Part shown: positions 56,239 through 64,000 of the stretch, in pieces | How positions within the stretch are numbered: the stretch's first letter is position 1 | Layout of the letters: each line of letters begins with the position of its first letter | Assembly (NCBI GenBank): GCA_003635315.1 | Contig: PYJD01000017.1 | Location: forward strand, 1 to 64,000 | Direction of reading: 5' to 3' | DNA length: 64,000 nucleotides | From: Candidatus Poribacteria bacterium | GTDB taxonomy: Bacteria > Poribacteria > WGA-4E > WGA-3G | Translations under genes and position numbers: made by a program | The notes under the pieces: model-generated | Seen by the model: the letters and a program-made list of their open reading frames with translations, nothing else | Databases searched by the model: none | Told to the model about the DNA's origin: nothing

Positions 56239-56304
56239 ATTCCCCTCTGTTTACAGAGATTAAGCACTCCTTAATTTCTTACTTATGTATCACTCAAAAC
56301 TAAT

Positions 56305-58947
56305 CTATTTGCCTTTAACATCTGTATTGATGTCATCCCATAAGATTACAATTCCATCGTGGCTGGAACTTACAAGCATTTCTCCATTTGGGCTAAAGTT
56401 AACACTTGAGATGCTGTTTGTGTGTCCATACAAGGTGTTGAGAACTTTCCCTGTTTTTATGTCCCAAAGACGGATGGAGTTGTAAACATTGTCCCCTGAA
56501 AAAACACTACCTGCTGCAAGTATTTTTCCATCAGCACTTAGGGCAAGACAAGATATTGTGACCCATTCAATAGTTTTTCTATACTCACCAGTATCTGCAT
56601 CCCAGAACCGAATAGTGTAGTCCCAACTTCCGCTGATTAGTGTTTTCCCATCAGGTGTAAACAAAACATCAGAAACATAATGTGTATGTTCCTTAATAAC
56701 TTTCTTAAGTCTACCAGTTGGGATATCCCAAAGATGAAGCGAATGGTTCCGTTCACCACTCGCAAGTGTGTTTCCATCCGGACTAAATGCCACACTATAC
56801 ACATCAGAATTATGCCCTTTTAGTGTGTGAATCTTTTGCTCTGTTGAGAGATCGAAAATATGGATATCCCTGTTCCGTGTTCCACCAGCCAGCCTTTTTC
56901 CATCAGAACTATAGGATAGGCATGTGATATCATCTATAGTATCTTTGTATATTACCTTTTGACCACCACTTTGTGTATCCAAAAGCCTAATTCCTCCATC
57001 CCAACTACCACTTGCCAAAGTTTCCCCATTTGGACTATACACAATACTTGAAATATAACCTGTATTTTCTAAGAATGAATCTATATATTCTCCTGTAAGT
57101 ACATTCCATCTACGGATCTCACCCCTTCCCCCACCAAACGCTACAATTTTACCATCAGGACTAAAAATACTGGCTGAGATTTGCTCTTTATTAAAACCTG
57201 AAAGTTCTTTTATCTGTTGTCCGGTAGCGAGATCCCAAATTTTAATCACCCCTGTTTCACTCTGACTCACTAAAGTATTGGCACCGGAATTAAACGAAAG
57301 GTATATTATAGTCTTTACATGCCTATCGTGATATGGAATATCCTCGTTTTCTGAAGTCTCAATATTCCATGTCTTGATTAATTGTCCAGTGCCTAAATCC
57401 CATATTTGTATTGTGCCAAATAGATGTCCACTTGCCAAGATGCTTTCATCTACATTAATAGCAAGAGATCGTACACCATTGTTAGATTCAGAAAGTGTAT
57501 TTAAGTGCTCTCCCGTTAGTACATTCCATATTGTCACTGTTCCGTTTCCATGTCCATAAACCAGTTTAGAACCGTCAGAACTAAACAATACCATTGAAAC
57601 AGAATCTTGCTGTTGCAGCTGGGTAAAGTGTTTTTCCCTCCACGTATGTGTATCCCATAGACGAACACGACCATTAGTATAATGAGTTGCCAGAATTGAA
57701 CCATCAGGACTGAATTGGATAGTATTAAATTCGTTTTCCTCTCCAGAGAAGGTATGTGTCTTTTGTCCAGTGAGAGTATCCCATAACTCAAGTGTACTCC
57801 CATGTGCTGTCGCAAAAATGTCACCACCTGGACTAAAAGATACAGAAATTCCATCAGGTGTATTCGTAAAGAATGTATGTAAATGGTTACCAGTGCTTAC
57901 ATCCCATAGCCGCGTGTTTTTGTTCCGTTTAACACTTGCCAGCAGCCTACCATCTGAACTGAAAAGAAGTTTATCAGCATAACCTTCTTTTATACGCATT
58001 ATTAGTTTGCCAGTGTCTGCACTCCACAAACGGATACCAGATCTTCCGCTAACAGTTGCCAATGTTTTTCCATCAGGACTGAATACAAATGTATAGAGTG
58101 CTCCTACCTCCCCCGGCACAGCATATTCTTCACCACTATCTGTATTAAATATCCATAATCCTATAGATGTCGTAACTGCCAATCGTTTCCCATCCGGTGA
58201 AGTTTGAACATTGGATATTCCTCCCCTACCTAAACGGTATTTTGCTCCTTTTGGCAAAACTAACTTGTCGTCTTTTTGAGCATTACCACATAGAACAAAA
58301 ACTGGTTTTTCGGTATCTTCTATATTGCTATTATCAGTAGAAATCTCACTCTCTGCTTGTAATAGACTTACCGATTTTATAACTTTACCGTTTTCGTATG
58401 TAATTTCGCTTGATTTCTCACCGTCGGGATTCCATGTCGTCCACAATCCATCTCGTCTACCGTTGTTGTATATACCTTCACTCTCTTTTTGTCCAATTGG
58501 ATCCCATACTATCCATAGACCATCAGGAAGTCCTTTATTGTAATTTCCCTGAATTGCTCTTTGCCAATTCCCGTACCAAGTAATGTATATCCCATGCTTT
58601 TTACCGTTCTGAACTTGTTGCAGTTTTCGAATATCCTTTACCCACCCGGTATAAGGAGATCCTTTAGGATTCACATAGTATATTTTCTCGCCAGATGTAT
58701 TTAGAAGTAATTCTAAGTCTGTTTCCTGAATCGCGCCTTCAAATACCTTTTCTCTAATTTTCGAGTCATCTAAGTCTGATATAGTAGTAACATTAGATGG
58801 AGGATCTGAACTTGGTGTATGACATCCAGTCAGAAGAATGAATCCTGTAAAAAAGAGGTACAGTAAATTCACACAATACTCTACAAAGGTATTATGTCTT
58901 TTGTAATTGTAAATCACGTTTTGCATAACTACATTGACATTATTCAT
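56305..58947 (-). CDS. Lipoprotein with MORN-type repeats and WD40 propellers
   Basis: 880 residues: a lipoprotein signal (LYLFFTGFILLTGCHT; Cys42 in the long frame), then MORN-type repeats at ~95-190 (IQGNYNKGLPDGLWIVWDPI, YNNGRRDGLWTTWNPDGEKS), then WD40 repeats from ~230 to the end (VFSPDGKTLATVSGRSGIRL, AFSPDGNTLASGERNHSLHL). The first blade starts KYRLGRGGISNVQTSPDGKR, like the sigma/WD40 and 59009 proteins. It is likely surface-located; its partner is unknown. A shorter start is possible. Confidence 0.82.
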   Translation of the reverse strand: MNNVNVVMQNVIYNYKRHNTFVEYCVNLLYLFFTGFILLTGCHTPSSDPPSNVTTISDLDDSKIREKVFEGAIQETDLELLLNTSGEKIYYVNPKGSPYTGWVKDIRKLQQVQNGKKHGIYITWYGNWQRAIQGNYNKGLPDGLWIVWDPIGQKESEGIYNNGRRDGLWTTWNPDGEKSSEITYENGKVIKSVSLLQAESEISTDNSNIEDTEKPVFVLCGNAQKDDKLVLPKGAKYRLGRGGISNVQTSPDGKRLAVTTSIGLWIFNTDSGEEYAVPGEVGALYTFVFSPDGKTLATVSGRSGIRLWSADTGKLIMRIKEGYADKLLFSSDGRLLASVKRNKNTRLWDVSTGNHLHTFFTNTPDGISVSFSPGGDIFATAHGSTLELWDTLTGQKTHTFSGEENEFNTIQFSPDGSILATHYTNGRVRLWDTHTWREKHFTQLQQQDSVSMVLFSSDGSKLVYGHGNGTVTIWNVLTGEHLNTLSESNNGVRSLAINVDESILASGHLFGTIQIWDLGTGQLIKTWNIETSENEDIPYHDRHVKTIIYLSFNSGANTLVSQSETGVIKIWDLATGQQIKELSGFNKEQISASIFSPDGKIVAFGGGRGEIRRWNVLTGEYIDSFLENTGYISSIVYSPNGETLASGSWDGGIRLLDTQSGGQKVIYKDTIDDITCLSYSSDGKRLAGGTRNRDIHIFDLSTEQKIHTLKGHNSDVYSVAFSPDGNTLASGERNHSLHLWDIPTGRLKKVIKEHTHYVSDVLFTPDGKTLISGSWDYTIRFWDADTGEYRKTIEWVTISCLALSADGKILAAGSVFSGDNVYNSIRLWDIKTGKVLNTLYGHTNSISSVNFSPNGEMLVSSSHDGIVILWDDINTDVKGK

Positions 58948-59008
58948 AACTTTTCAATATTACCTAATCCTTTAAATTACTCCAAGTCTATCTGAATAGA
59001 GAAGAATA

Positions 59009-60967
59009 TTAATGTATTGGTGCAATTTCATCCCAATCCCAAAGCAGAACTGATCCAGAACTCTCTACACTCATGAGTGTCTTTCCATCAGCAGAGAATT
59101 TCAGTGTATTGGTCGAACCAAAATGTAGGTTTGAAATAAGACCTGAAAGCGTATCGTACAAATTAATTCCATCTGATCCACCCATTATTATTATATTACC
59201 ATCTGGAGAATATAGCAGTGAATCAATATCAATTTTCCTATCACTCGGAATACTTTTAAGTTCAATACCTTTCTTAACATCCCATAAATATAATTTTTCA
59301 CTTCCGCTTGCCAAGGTTTTTCCATCTGAGGCGAATGCCAAAGTATCCACACGATATTCATGTCCGGTAAGTGTAAAAAGTAGATTACCATCCGGCACAT
59401 TCCATAATTGTATGATCTTGTCTCTACCACCTGTTGCTAAAGTTTTTCCATCAGGTGAGAATGCTAATGTCCTAATAAATTCTGAATGACCGTTTACTCT
59501 AAACATAAGCTGCATCTTTTTGAAACCTGAAGATAATCTGCCTATAAAGGATTGCTTTTTATCATTAATTTTCCATACATGAACACTCCCATCTTCACCA
59601 CCCGCAGCCAGCATTGTACTATCTTGCGAGAAAGCAAATCTAACATTTAAACATGATTTTGGAACGCCTTCTAATGTAAAGTTGGAGATAATATCAAACG
59701 AATCCTTTTCAATATTTCGTAAAACACATTTACCACCAGTATTGTGTACAGCAAGTAATTTGTCATTTTGGGACATTCCGAACGTTGTTCCCATAATTCC
59801 TTTCATAAAATCAGTCGAAACCAATCTCCCTGTTTCTGTATCCCATGTTCGTCGTTGAAACACTCCAAAAGGATTAAATGGACGATTAAATGTAGTGAGA
59901 GTATCATCAGTTTTAGATAGTACGAGACCATTAATTCCATGAATATGTTCTTTACATACAAAGCGTTCTTCTCCTGTAGTGGTATCCCAGGCACGTATTG
60001 TACCATCTTTACTTGCAGAGAGAAGAGAATCTTCATCAGGAGAAAACGCAAACTTATAGACATAATCTCGGTGATTAATTATATAATGAGATTGACGATA
60101 ATTCCCGATTATTTCATCATCTTTTTCGGGTTTATCACTTTTTCTCCATAATTTTATACCATGAAAATGTCCACTTGCCAAAAACTGACCATTCCGATAA
60201 AAACTAAGCGATAAAGTAGAAGTTCTCCTTTGCCAATGCAGTTCTGATACTGATTTTCCTGTTTCCGTATTCCATAATCGGAGCGTCTCAAATTCATCAC
60301 CACTGATTAATAACTTACTATCAGGTGAAAAAGCTATGGAATTTATGTTCATTGTATGCCACGTAAATGAACGTATCAACTTACCATTAACCGCATCATA
60401 AAGATAAATTGGAAAATACTTGTGTTTCCAATCTGGTTTAGTTATAGCTAAGAAACGCATATCAGGAGAAAGTTCCGCTAATTGTGACTGACCCCAACTT
60501 TCTATCTGTTCTAATTGAACTTTCCTAATGACTTCAGGTTTTAGTGTATTACTTATATTCCATATTCCAACACGTCCATAATTACCCGTTGAAGCAAGTT
60601 GCGTGCCATCATCTGAGAAAAATAGAGTGGTTATTCCTTGTTGTGCTTCTATATTTGTAAGGAGCTTTTGGGTATTTACATCCCAAAACTGAATTTTTCC
60701 TTCCAACCTATTGCTTGACGCAGCAGCGATAATCTTACTATTTGGTGAAAATGCTATTGCACTAATATCATGACCAGGATTTTGCAATAGAGACAGTTCT
60801 TTCCCTGTTTTAGCATCATATATCCATATACCTGTAGAGGTTGCAACAGCAAACTGTGATCCATCATCAGAAAATTCAATATCGTTTGTCCTACCCTTTC
60901 CAAGTCGTAATTTTGAAAACTCTGGTAATCCCCAGCGACTGTAATTGCTTTGACTATCGTTATTCAT
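59009..60967 (-). CDS. WD40-repeat protein
   Basis: 652 residues of WD40 repeats (FSDDGSQFAVATSTGIWIYD, FSPDSKLLISGDEFETLRLW, FSPDGKTLATGGRDKIIQLW). The blade that opens it, LRLGKGRTNDIEFSDDG, closely resembles the first blade of the sigma/WD40 protein (ARFGKGNVNDVKLSPDG). GGAGGAAGT 0-8 bases before the ATG at 60967 supports this start, but the frame stays open upstream to a GTG at 61045 and codes for LQERGLESFLQKRNHEN. The upstream codons may be leftovers of a longer ancestor. No signal peptide is seen. Confidence 0.8.
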   Translation of the reverse strand: MNNDSQSNYSRWGLPEFSKLRLGKGRTNDIEFSDDGSQFAVATSTGIWIYDAKTGKELSLLQNPGHDISAIAFSPNSKIIAAASSNRLEGKIQFWDVNTQKLLTNIEAQQGITTLFFSDDGTQLASTGNYGRVGIWNISNTLKPEVIRKVQLEQIESWGQSQLAELSPDMRFLAITKPDWKHKYFPIYLYDAVNGKLIRSFTWHTMNINSIAFSPDSKLLISGDEFETLRLWNTETGKSVSELHWQRRTSTLSLSFYRNGQFLASGHFHGIKLWRKSDKPEKDDEIIGNYRQSHYIINHRDYVYKFAFSPDEDSLLSASKDGTIRAWDTTTGEERFVCKEHIHGINGLVLSKTDDTLTTFNRPFNPFGVFQRRTWDTETGRLVSTDFMKGIMGTTFGMSQNDKLLAVHNTGGKCVLRNIEKDSFDIISNFTLEGVPKSCLNVRFAFSQDSTMLAAGGEDGSVHVWKINDKKQSFIGRLSSGFKKMQLMFRVNGHSEFIRTLAFSPDGKTLATGGRDKIIQLWNVPDGNLLFTLTGHEYRVDTLAFASDGKTLASGSEKLYLWDVKKGIELKSIPSDRKIDIDSLLYSPDGNIIIMGGSDGINLYDTLSGLISNLHFGSTNTLKFSADGKTLMSVESSGSVLLWDWDEIAPIH

Positions 60968-61208
60968 ACTTCCTCCATTTCCATTTTCGTGATTTCTTTT
61001 CTGTAAGAAGGATTCCAATCCCCGTTCCTGCAAGTTCCTGTTCACTCCCCTTAGTAGAATCGGGATGTAACTTTGGGAATGTTCCGTTGATGAGCCGCAT
61101 CGAATACAAAAATCTGATTTATCAAATTCACGTTATAATTAATGACACAAAGATCTTGAAAAAGGGACATACCGATGATTTTTTATACCTATAAGACAAA
61201 TAGACCTG

Positions 61209-62540
61209 TCAATAAGATAACTTTTCCAATTTCGCCTTTTCCTCATTTACAAAAGCGAGAAGAATAAATCCAAGGATAAAGAATACCATTAATGAGATAA
61301 TCGCCAACCGCGCTGTCCCTGTTATCTGACGGATTATGGCGAATGTATACGGTCCCCATATAGCAGAAAACTTACTGAAAACTGAATAGAATCCATAAAA
61401 CTCCGCACTTGCCTTTTCCGGTATCATCGCACCATAGAAGGATCGACTGAGGGCTTGTGTACCCCCAAGGACAAAACCAACAGTTATTCCTAAGATAAAA
61501 AATTCTGTAGCAGTATGTATAAAATATCCATAAATTACAACTGCACTCCACAGGACTAATGAGACCATTACAGAACGTCTCGCACCTATTTTATTAGCAA
61601 TTCTGCCGAATATCAACGCACCAATAAATGCAACAACCTGGATGAGTAAGAGTGTAACCATCAGGTGTGTATTTGTTAACCCCAATTCCTCTTTACCATA
61701 GATTGTACCCATACTGGTGACAGTGTGAATTCCATCATTATAAACCATATATGCAATCAAAAATAGGGTCAGGTTTCTAAATTTACCTACTTTTCTTGCT
61801 GTTGTGAGTGTACGACTGAAACCAAGTGAAATATAACCCAAGACTTTGGGTAGATGACGATATTGTTCGGGTAATTCATGCTGGTTATTTTGTTCTTTAA
61901 GATATTTTATGGTTAGCAATGTCCAACCTGCCCACCATAAACCCGACATACCCATAGCAATACGGACAGCTAAAGTTTGATCCTGAATACCGAAAGTCCT
62001 ATGCATAGACACAAGGACAAGGGCTATACCAAATTGTATGGATCCCCCAATATAACCATAGGCAAATCCTTTTGCTGATACGGTATCAAGTTTATCCTCT
62101 GAGGTAAGTAATGGTAAAAAAGCATCATAAAATACATTACCACCAATAAAACAAATTTGTGTACAGATATATAGCACAATTGCTAACCAAACATCTCCTG
62201 GACCAGTAGCAGTCCGAGGACTACAAAAGACAAGGAGGATAGCAAACAGACTACCAGAGTAAGCAAAAAATATTAGAAACCGTTTCTTGGCTGAAGAAAA
62301 ATCCGCTATTGAACCGAGCATCGGCGCAAAAAGAAATACGACTAAGGCAGCAGTACCAAGCATAAAACCCCATAAGACTGTAGCACCAAATGTCTGCCCA
62401 AGAATCTCTACTCCATCTTCCCCGACAATTCCTTCTGCGAAATAGATAGGTAATAAGGCAACACCAACCGTTGTAATATATGCTGAATTTGCCCAGTCAT
62501 ACATACACCAACCGAAAATTGATCTTTTATCGTCTTTCAT
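61209..62540 (-). CDS. UMF1-type MFS transporter
   Basis: The protein has 12 predicted membrane helices and starts KRSIFGWCMYDWANSAY, the signature of the UMF1/Atg22-like MFS family, with GVALLPIYFAEG, GFAYGYIGGSIQF and SRSFYGAMIPEKASAEFYGF (family-typical). It should be a permease of unknown substrate. ATGs at 62546, 62558 and 62597 are in frame; the ATG at 62540 has an AGGA at proper spacing and starts closest to the conserved motif. Confidence 0.85.
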   Translation of the reverse strand: MKDDKRSIFGWCMYDWANSAYITTVGVALLPIYFAEGIVGEDGVEILGQTFGATVLWGFMLGTAALVVFLFAPMLGSIADFSSAKKRFLIFFAYSGSLFAILLVFCSPRTATGPGDVWLAIVLYICTQICFIGGNVFYDAFLPLLTSEDKLDTVSAKGFAYGYIGGSIQFGIALVLVSMHRTFGIQDQTLAVRIAMGMSGLWWAGWTLLTIKYLKEQNNQHELPEQYRHLPKVLGYISLGFSRTLTTARKVGKFRNLTLFLIAYMVYNDGIHTVTSMGTIYGKEELGLTNTHLMVTLLLIQVVAFIGALIFGRIANKIGARRSVMVSLVLWSAVVIYGYFIHTATEFFILGITVGFVLGGTQALSRSFYGAMIPEKASAEFYGFYSVFSKFSAIWGPYTFAIIRQITGTARLAIISLMVFFILGFILLAFVNEEKAKLEKLSY

Positions 62541-62672
62541 ATTCATCCTAATATCCATATTTGTTTCTATTTTCACACATAACATAAGGATTATCAATCA
62601 GATTATGAACAAATATATTAAACTCACATTGGCATTTCTTCGTGTCAGTTGGAAAACACGGAAGTTTTAATG

Positions 62673-62705
62673 TATAATTTCAATAGATTCGGTATAATGA
62701 AATTA
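62673..62705. promoter_or_regulatory. Promoter and possible operator between divergent genes
   Basis: The gap between the divergent MFS and dehydratase genes has TATAAT at 62673-62678 and 62693-62698. TAATTTCA (62675-62682) and TGAAATTA (62698-62705) form an 8-bp inverted repeat around them, as an operator could. Confidence 0.4.
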
Positions 62706-62740
62706 TATTGAATCTGTCCACTGTTCCATAGGAGTTAACC

Positions 62741-63859
62741 ATGAAGATTGTTGATGTTAAAACGTACATGGTGGATGTACCACCACCTCACTGGGGTGGG
62801 AGACATTGGATTTTTGTAAAACTAATAACCGACGAAGGAATCGAAGGTTTTGGGGAGTGTACATATCATACAAGACTGAACCATGTTGTTATTGAATTAA
62901 TCAAAGATTGGGGTGAACGTTTTCTTAAAGGAACAGACCCCTTCCGTATAGAAAAAATATGGTCTACACTTTACGAAGGTCCGTGTGTAAGACATCCTGG
63001 TCCGCTTGCCACCCCTGCCATGAGCGCAATTGAGATGGCGTGTTGGGATATTGTCGGAAAAGCTGTTAACCAACCAATTTATAATCTATTGGGAGGTATG
63101 TTCCATGAGAAATTAAGAGCATACTCCTACTTATTACACTGGAGACATGGAGACTCACCTGAAAAAACAGGTGAAGTTGCACTCTCTTATGTAGAAAAAG
63201 GGTTTACTGCAGTCAAATTTGATCCTGTCAGTCCAAGTACCGCAGATAGATTGGAGACTCTTGACTATGCAGAGAGTGTTATCCGTGGAATACGCGATGC
63301 TGTAGGTGATAAATGTGATATACTCATTGGTACACATGGACAATTCAACACGAATAGTGCCATACGATTTGCTAAACGAGTTGAACAGTACGATCCGTTA
63401 TGGTTTGAGGAACCTATACCTCCTGAAAATATAAAGGAAATGGCACGTGTCGCACAATCCACCAGCATCCCAATTGCTACTGGTGAACGATTATTGACTA
63501 AGTATGAGTTTGCAGATCTATTGGAACAACAAGCAGCATCTATACTACAAATGGATTTAACAATTTCTGGTGGAATCCTTGAATCGAAGAAAATTGCATC
63601 TATGGGGGAAGCACATTATGCACAGATCGCACCACACATGTACGGTGGACCCATAGGCGGTGCAGCGAATATACAACTGGATGTTTGTAGTCCTAACTTC
63701 CTTATTCAAGAGGGAATCCACATGTGGGATGGTTTTCACGCTGATTTACTCAAAGAACCGATCCGATGGGAAAACGGATACATCATTCCACCAACTAAAC
63801 CTGGACTTGGTATTGAAATTAACGAAGAGATTTTAGATAAACATTCGATTACTGTGTAG
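62741..63859 (+). CDS. Enolase-superfamily dehydratase (galactonate-dehydratase-like)
   Basis: The 372-residue protein is a mandelate racemase/muconate-lactonising enzyme: GFGECTYHTR, KGTDPFRIEKIWSTLY, AMSAIEMACWDIVGKA, FTAVKFDPVSP, LIGTHGQFNTNSAIRFAKRV, WFEEPIPPENI, PIATGERLLTKYEF and QIAPHMYGGP near the end. The layout, with the last catalytic His, resembles acid-sugar dehydratases such as galactonate dehydratase. The substrate is not proven. AGGAGTTAACC precedes the ATG. It is divergent from the MFS transporter. Confidence 0.85.
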   Translation: MKIVDVKTYMVDVPPPHWGGRHWIFVKLITDEGIEGFGECTYHTRLNHVVIELIKDWGERFLKGTDPFRIEKIWSTLYEGPCVRHPGPLATPAMSAIEMACWDIVGKAVNQPIYNLLGGMFHEKLRAYSYLLHWRHGDSPEKTGEVALSYVEKGFTAVKFDPVSPSTADRLETLDYAESVIRGIRDAVGDKCDILIGTHGQFNTNSAIRFAKRVEQYDPLWFEEPIPPENIKEMARVAQSTSIPIATGERLLTKYEFADLLEQQAASILQMDLTISGGILESKKIASMGEAHYAQIAPHMYGGPIGGAANIQLDVCSPNFLIQEGIHMWDGFHADLLKEPIRWENGYIIPPTKPGLGIEINEEILDKHSITV

Positions 63860-64000
63860 ACTATTGGACTAAATTATTTTCTTGGTAGGTGCCATCTTCA
63901 ATTATACTATAAACGGTTATTTACATATTTTTCATAAATACGAACCATTTGTACTGAAGTAGTTCCTCATCGTAGAATCAGGGTCTCCTCTCCCGTTATT

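Overview
The window is a low-GC, gene-dense bacterial chromosome segment. Several gene types together suggest Candidatus Poribacteria or a close relative: a PmoA-family (DUF6807) protein, a sulfatase-like hydrolase, an FG-GAP protein paired with a sugar isomerase/epimerase, enolase-superfamily dehydratases, ECF sigma/WD40 fusions, C-type-lectin proteins and selenoprotein N homologues. This assignment is inferred from gene content only; there is no rRNA or tRNA in the window to confirm it.

Layout. 1-0.5 kb: the 5' part of an insertion-sequence transposase. 0.6-10.4 kb: catabolic, regulatory and phosphotransfer genes (DUF6807, Tat-exported sulfite-oxidase-like molybdoenzyme, phosphodiesterase, sulfatase-like hydrolase, FG-GAP protein, TIM-barrel isomerase, VWA protein, PEP-synthase/Rph-like protein). 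10.5-25.9 kb: mostly housekeeping genes on the minus strand (der, AI-2E family transporter, dicarboxylate symporter, aspS, membrane-bound spermidine-synthase-like protein, trmJ-like methyltransferase, ECF sigma/WD40 fusion). Three of these proteins carry large in-frame insertions. 25.9-27.5 kb: AT-rich, mostly non-coding, with palindromic repeats and a decayed ORF.

27.5-37.0 kb is accessory. A toxin-antitoxin-like pair (DUF2281-like antitoxin and PIN protein) sits inside the leuC-leuD operon with one-base stop/start overlaps. It is followed by a compact candidate defence module: an IS5-type N-terminal domain fused to a DUF4338 (DruA-like) domain, then NurA, a HerA-type ATPase and a second PIN protein, all overlapping or nearly so. 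A HAD phosphatase and a decayed copy of it follow.

38.1-46.4 kb is the most striking region. Five tandem paralogues each have an in-frame TGA at the same place, inside a conserved C-U-(G/A)-S-G-K motif followed at constant distance by a short hairpin with a GU-containing loop. Reading TGA as selenocysteine fuses what look like ten separate ORFs into five proteins of 509-553 residues. Their middle and Trx-like parts closely resemble vertebrate selenoprotein N (SCUG motif). A sixth copy survives as a C-terminal fragment. None of the selenocysteine machinery (selA, selB, selC, selD) is in the window.

46.8-64 kb: two HEAT-repeat lipoproteins, an enolase-superfamily gene, mnmA, a small membrane repeat protein, miaA, two C-type-lectin proteins, two WD40 proteins (one with MORN-type repeats), a UMF1-type MFS transporter and a second enolase-superfamily dehydratase. 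Short dispersed repeats occur in the intergenic gaps near 26.1, 37.2, 46.5 and 53.5 kb.
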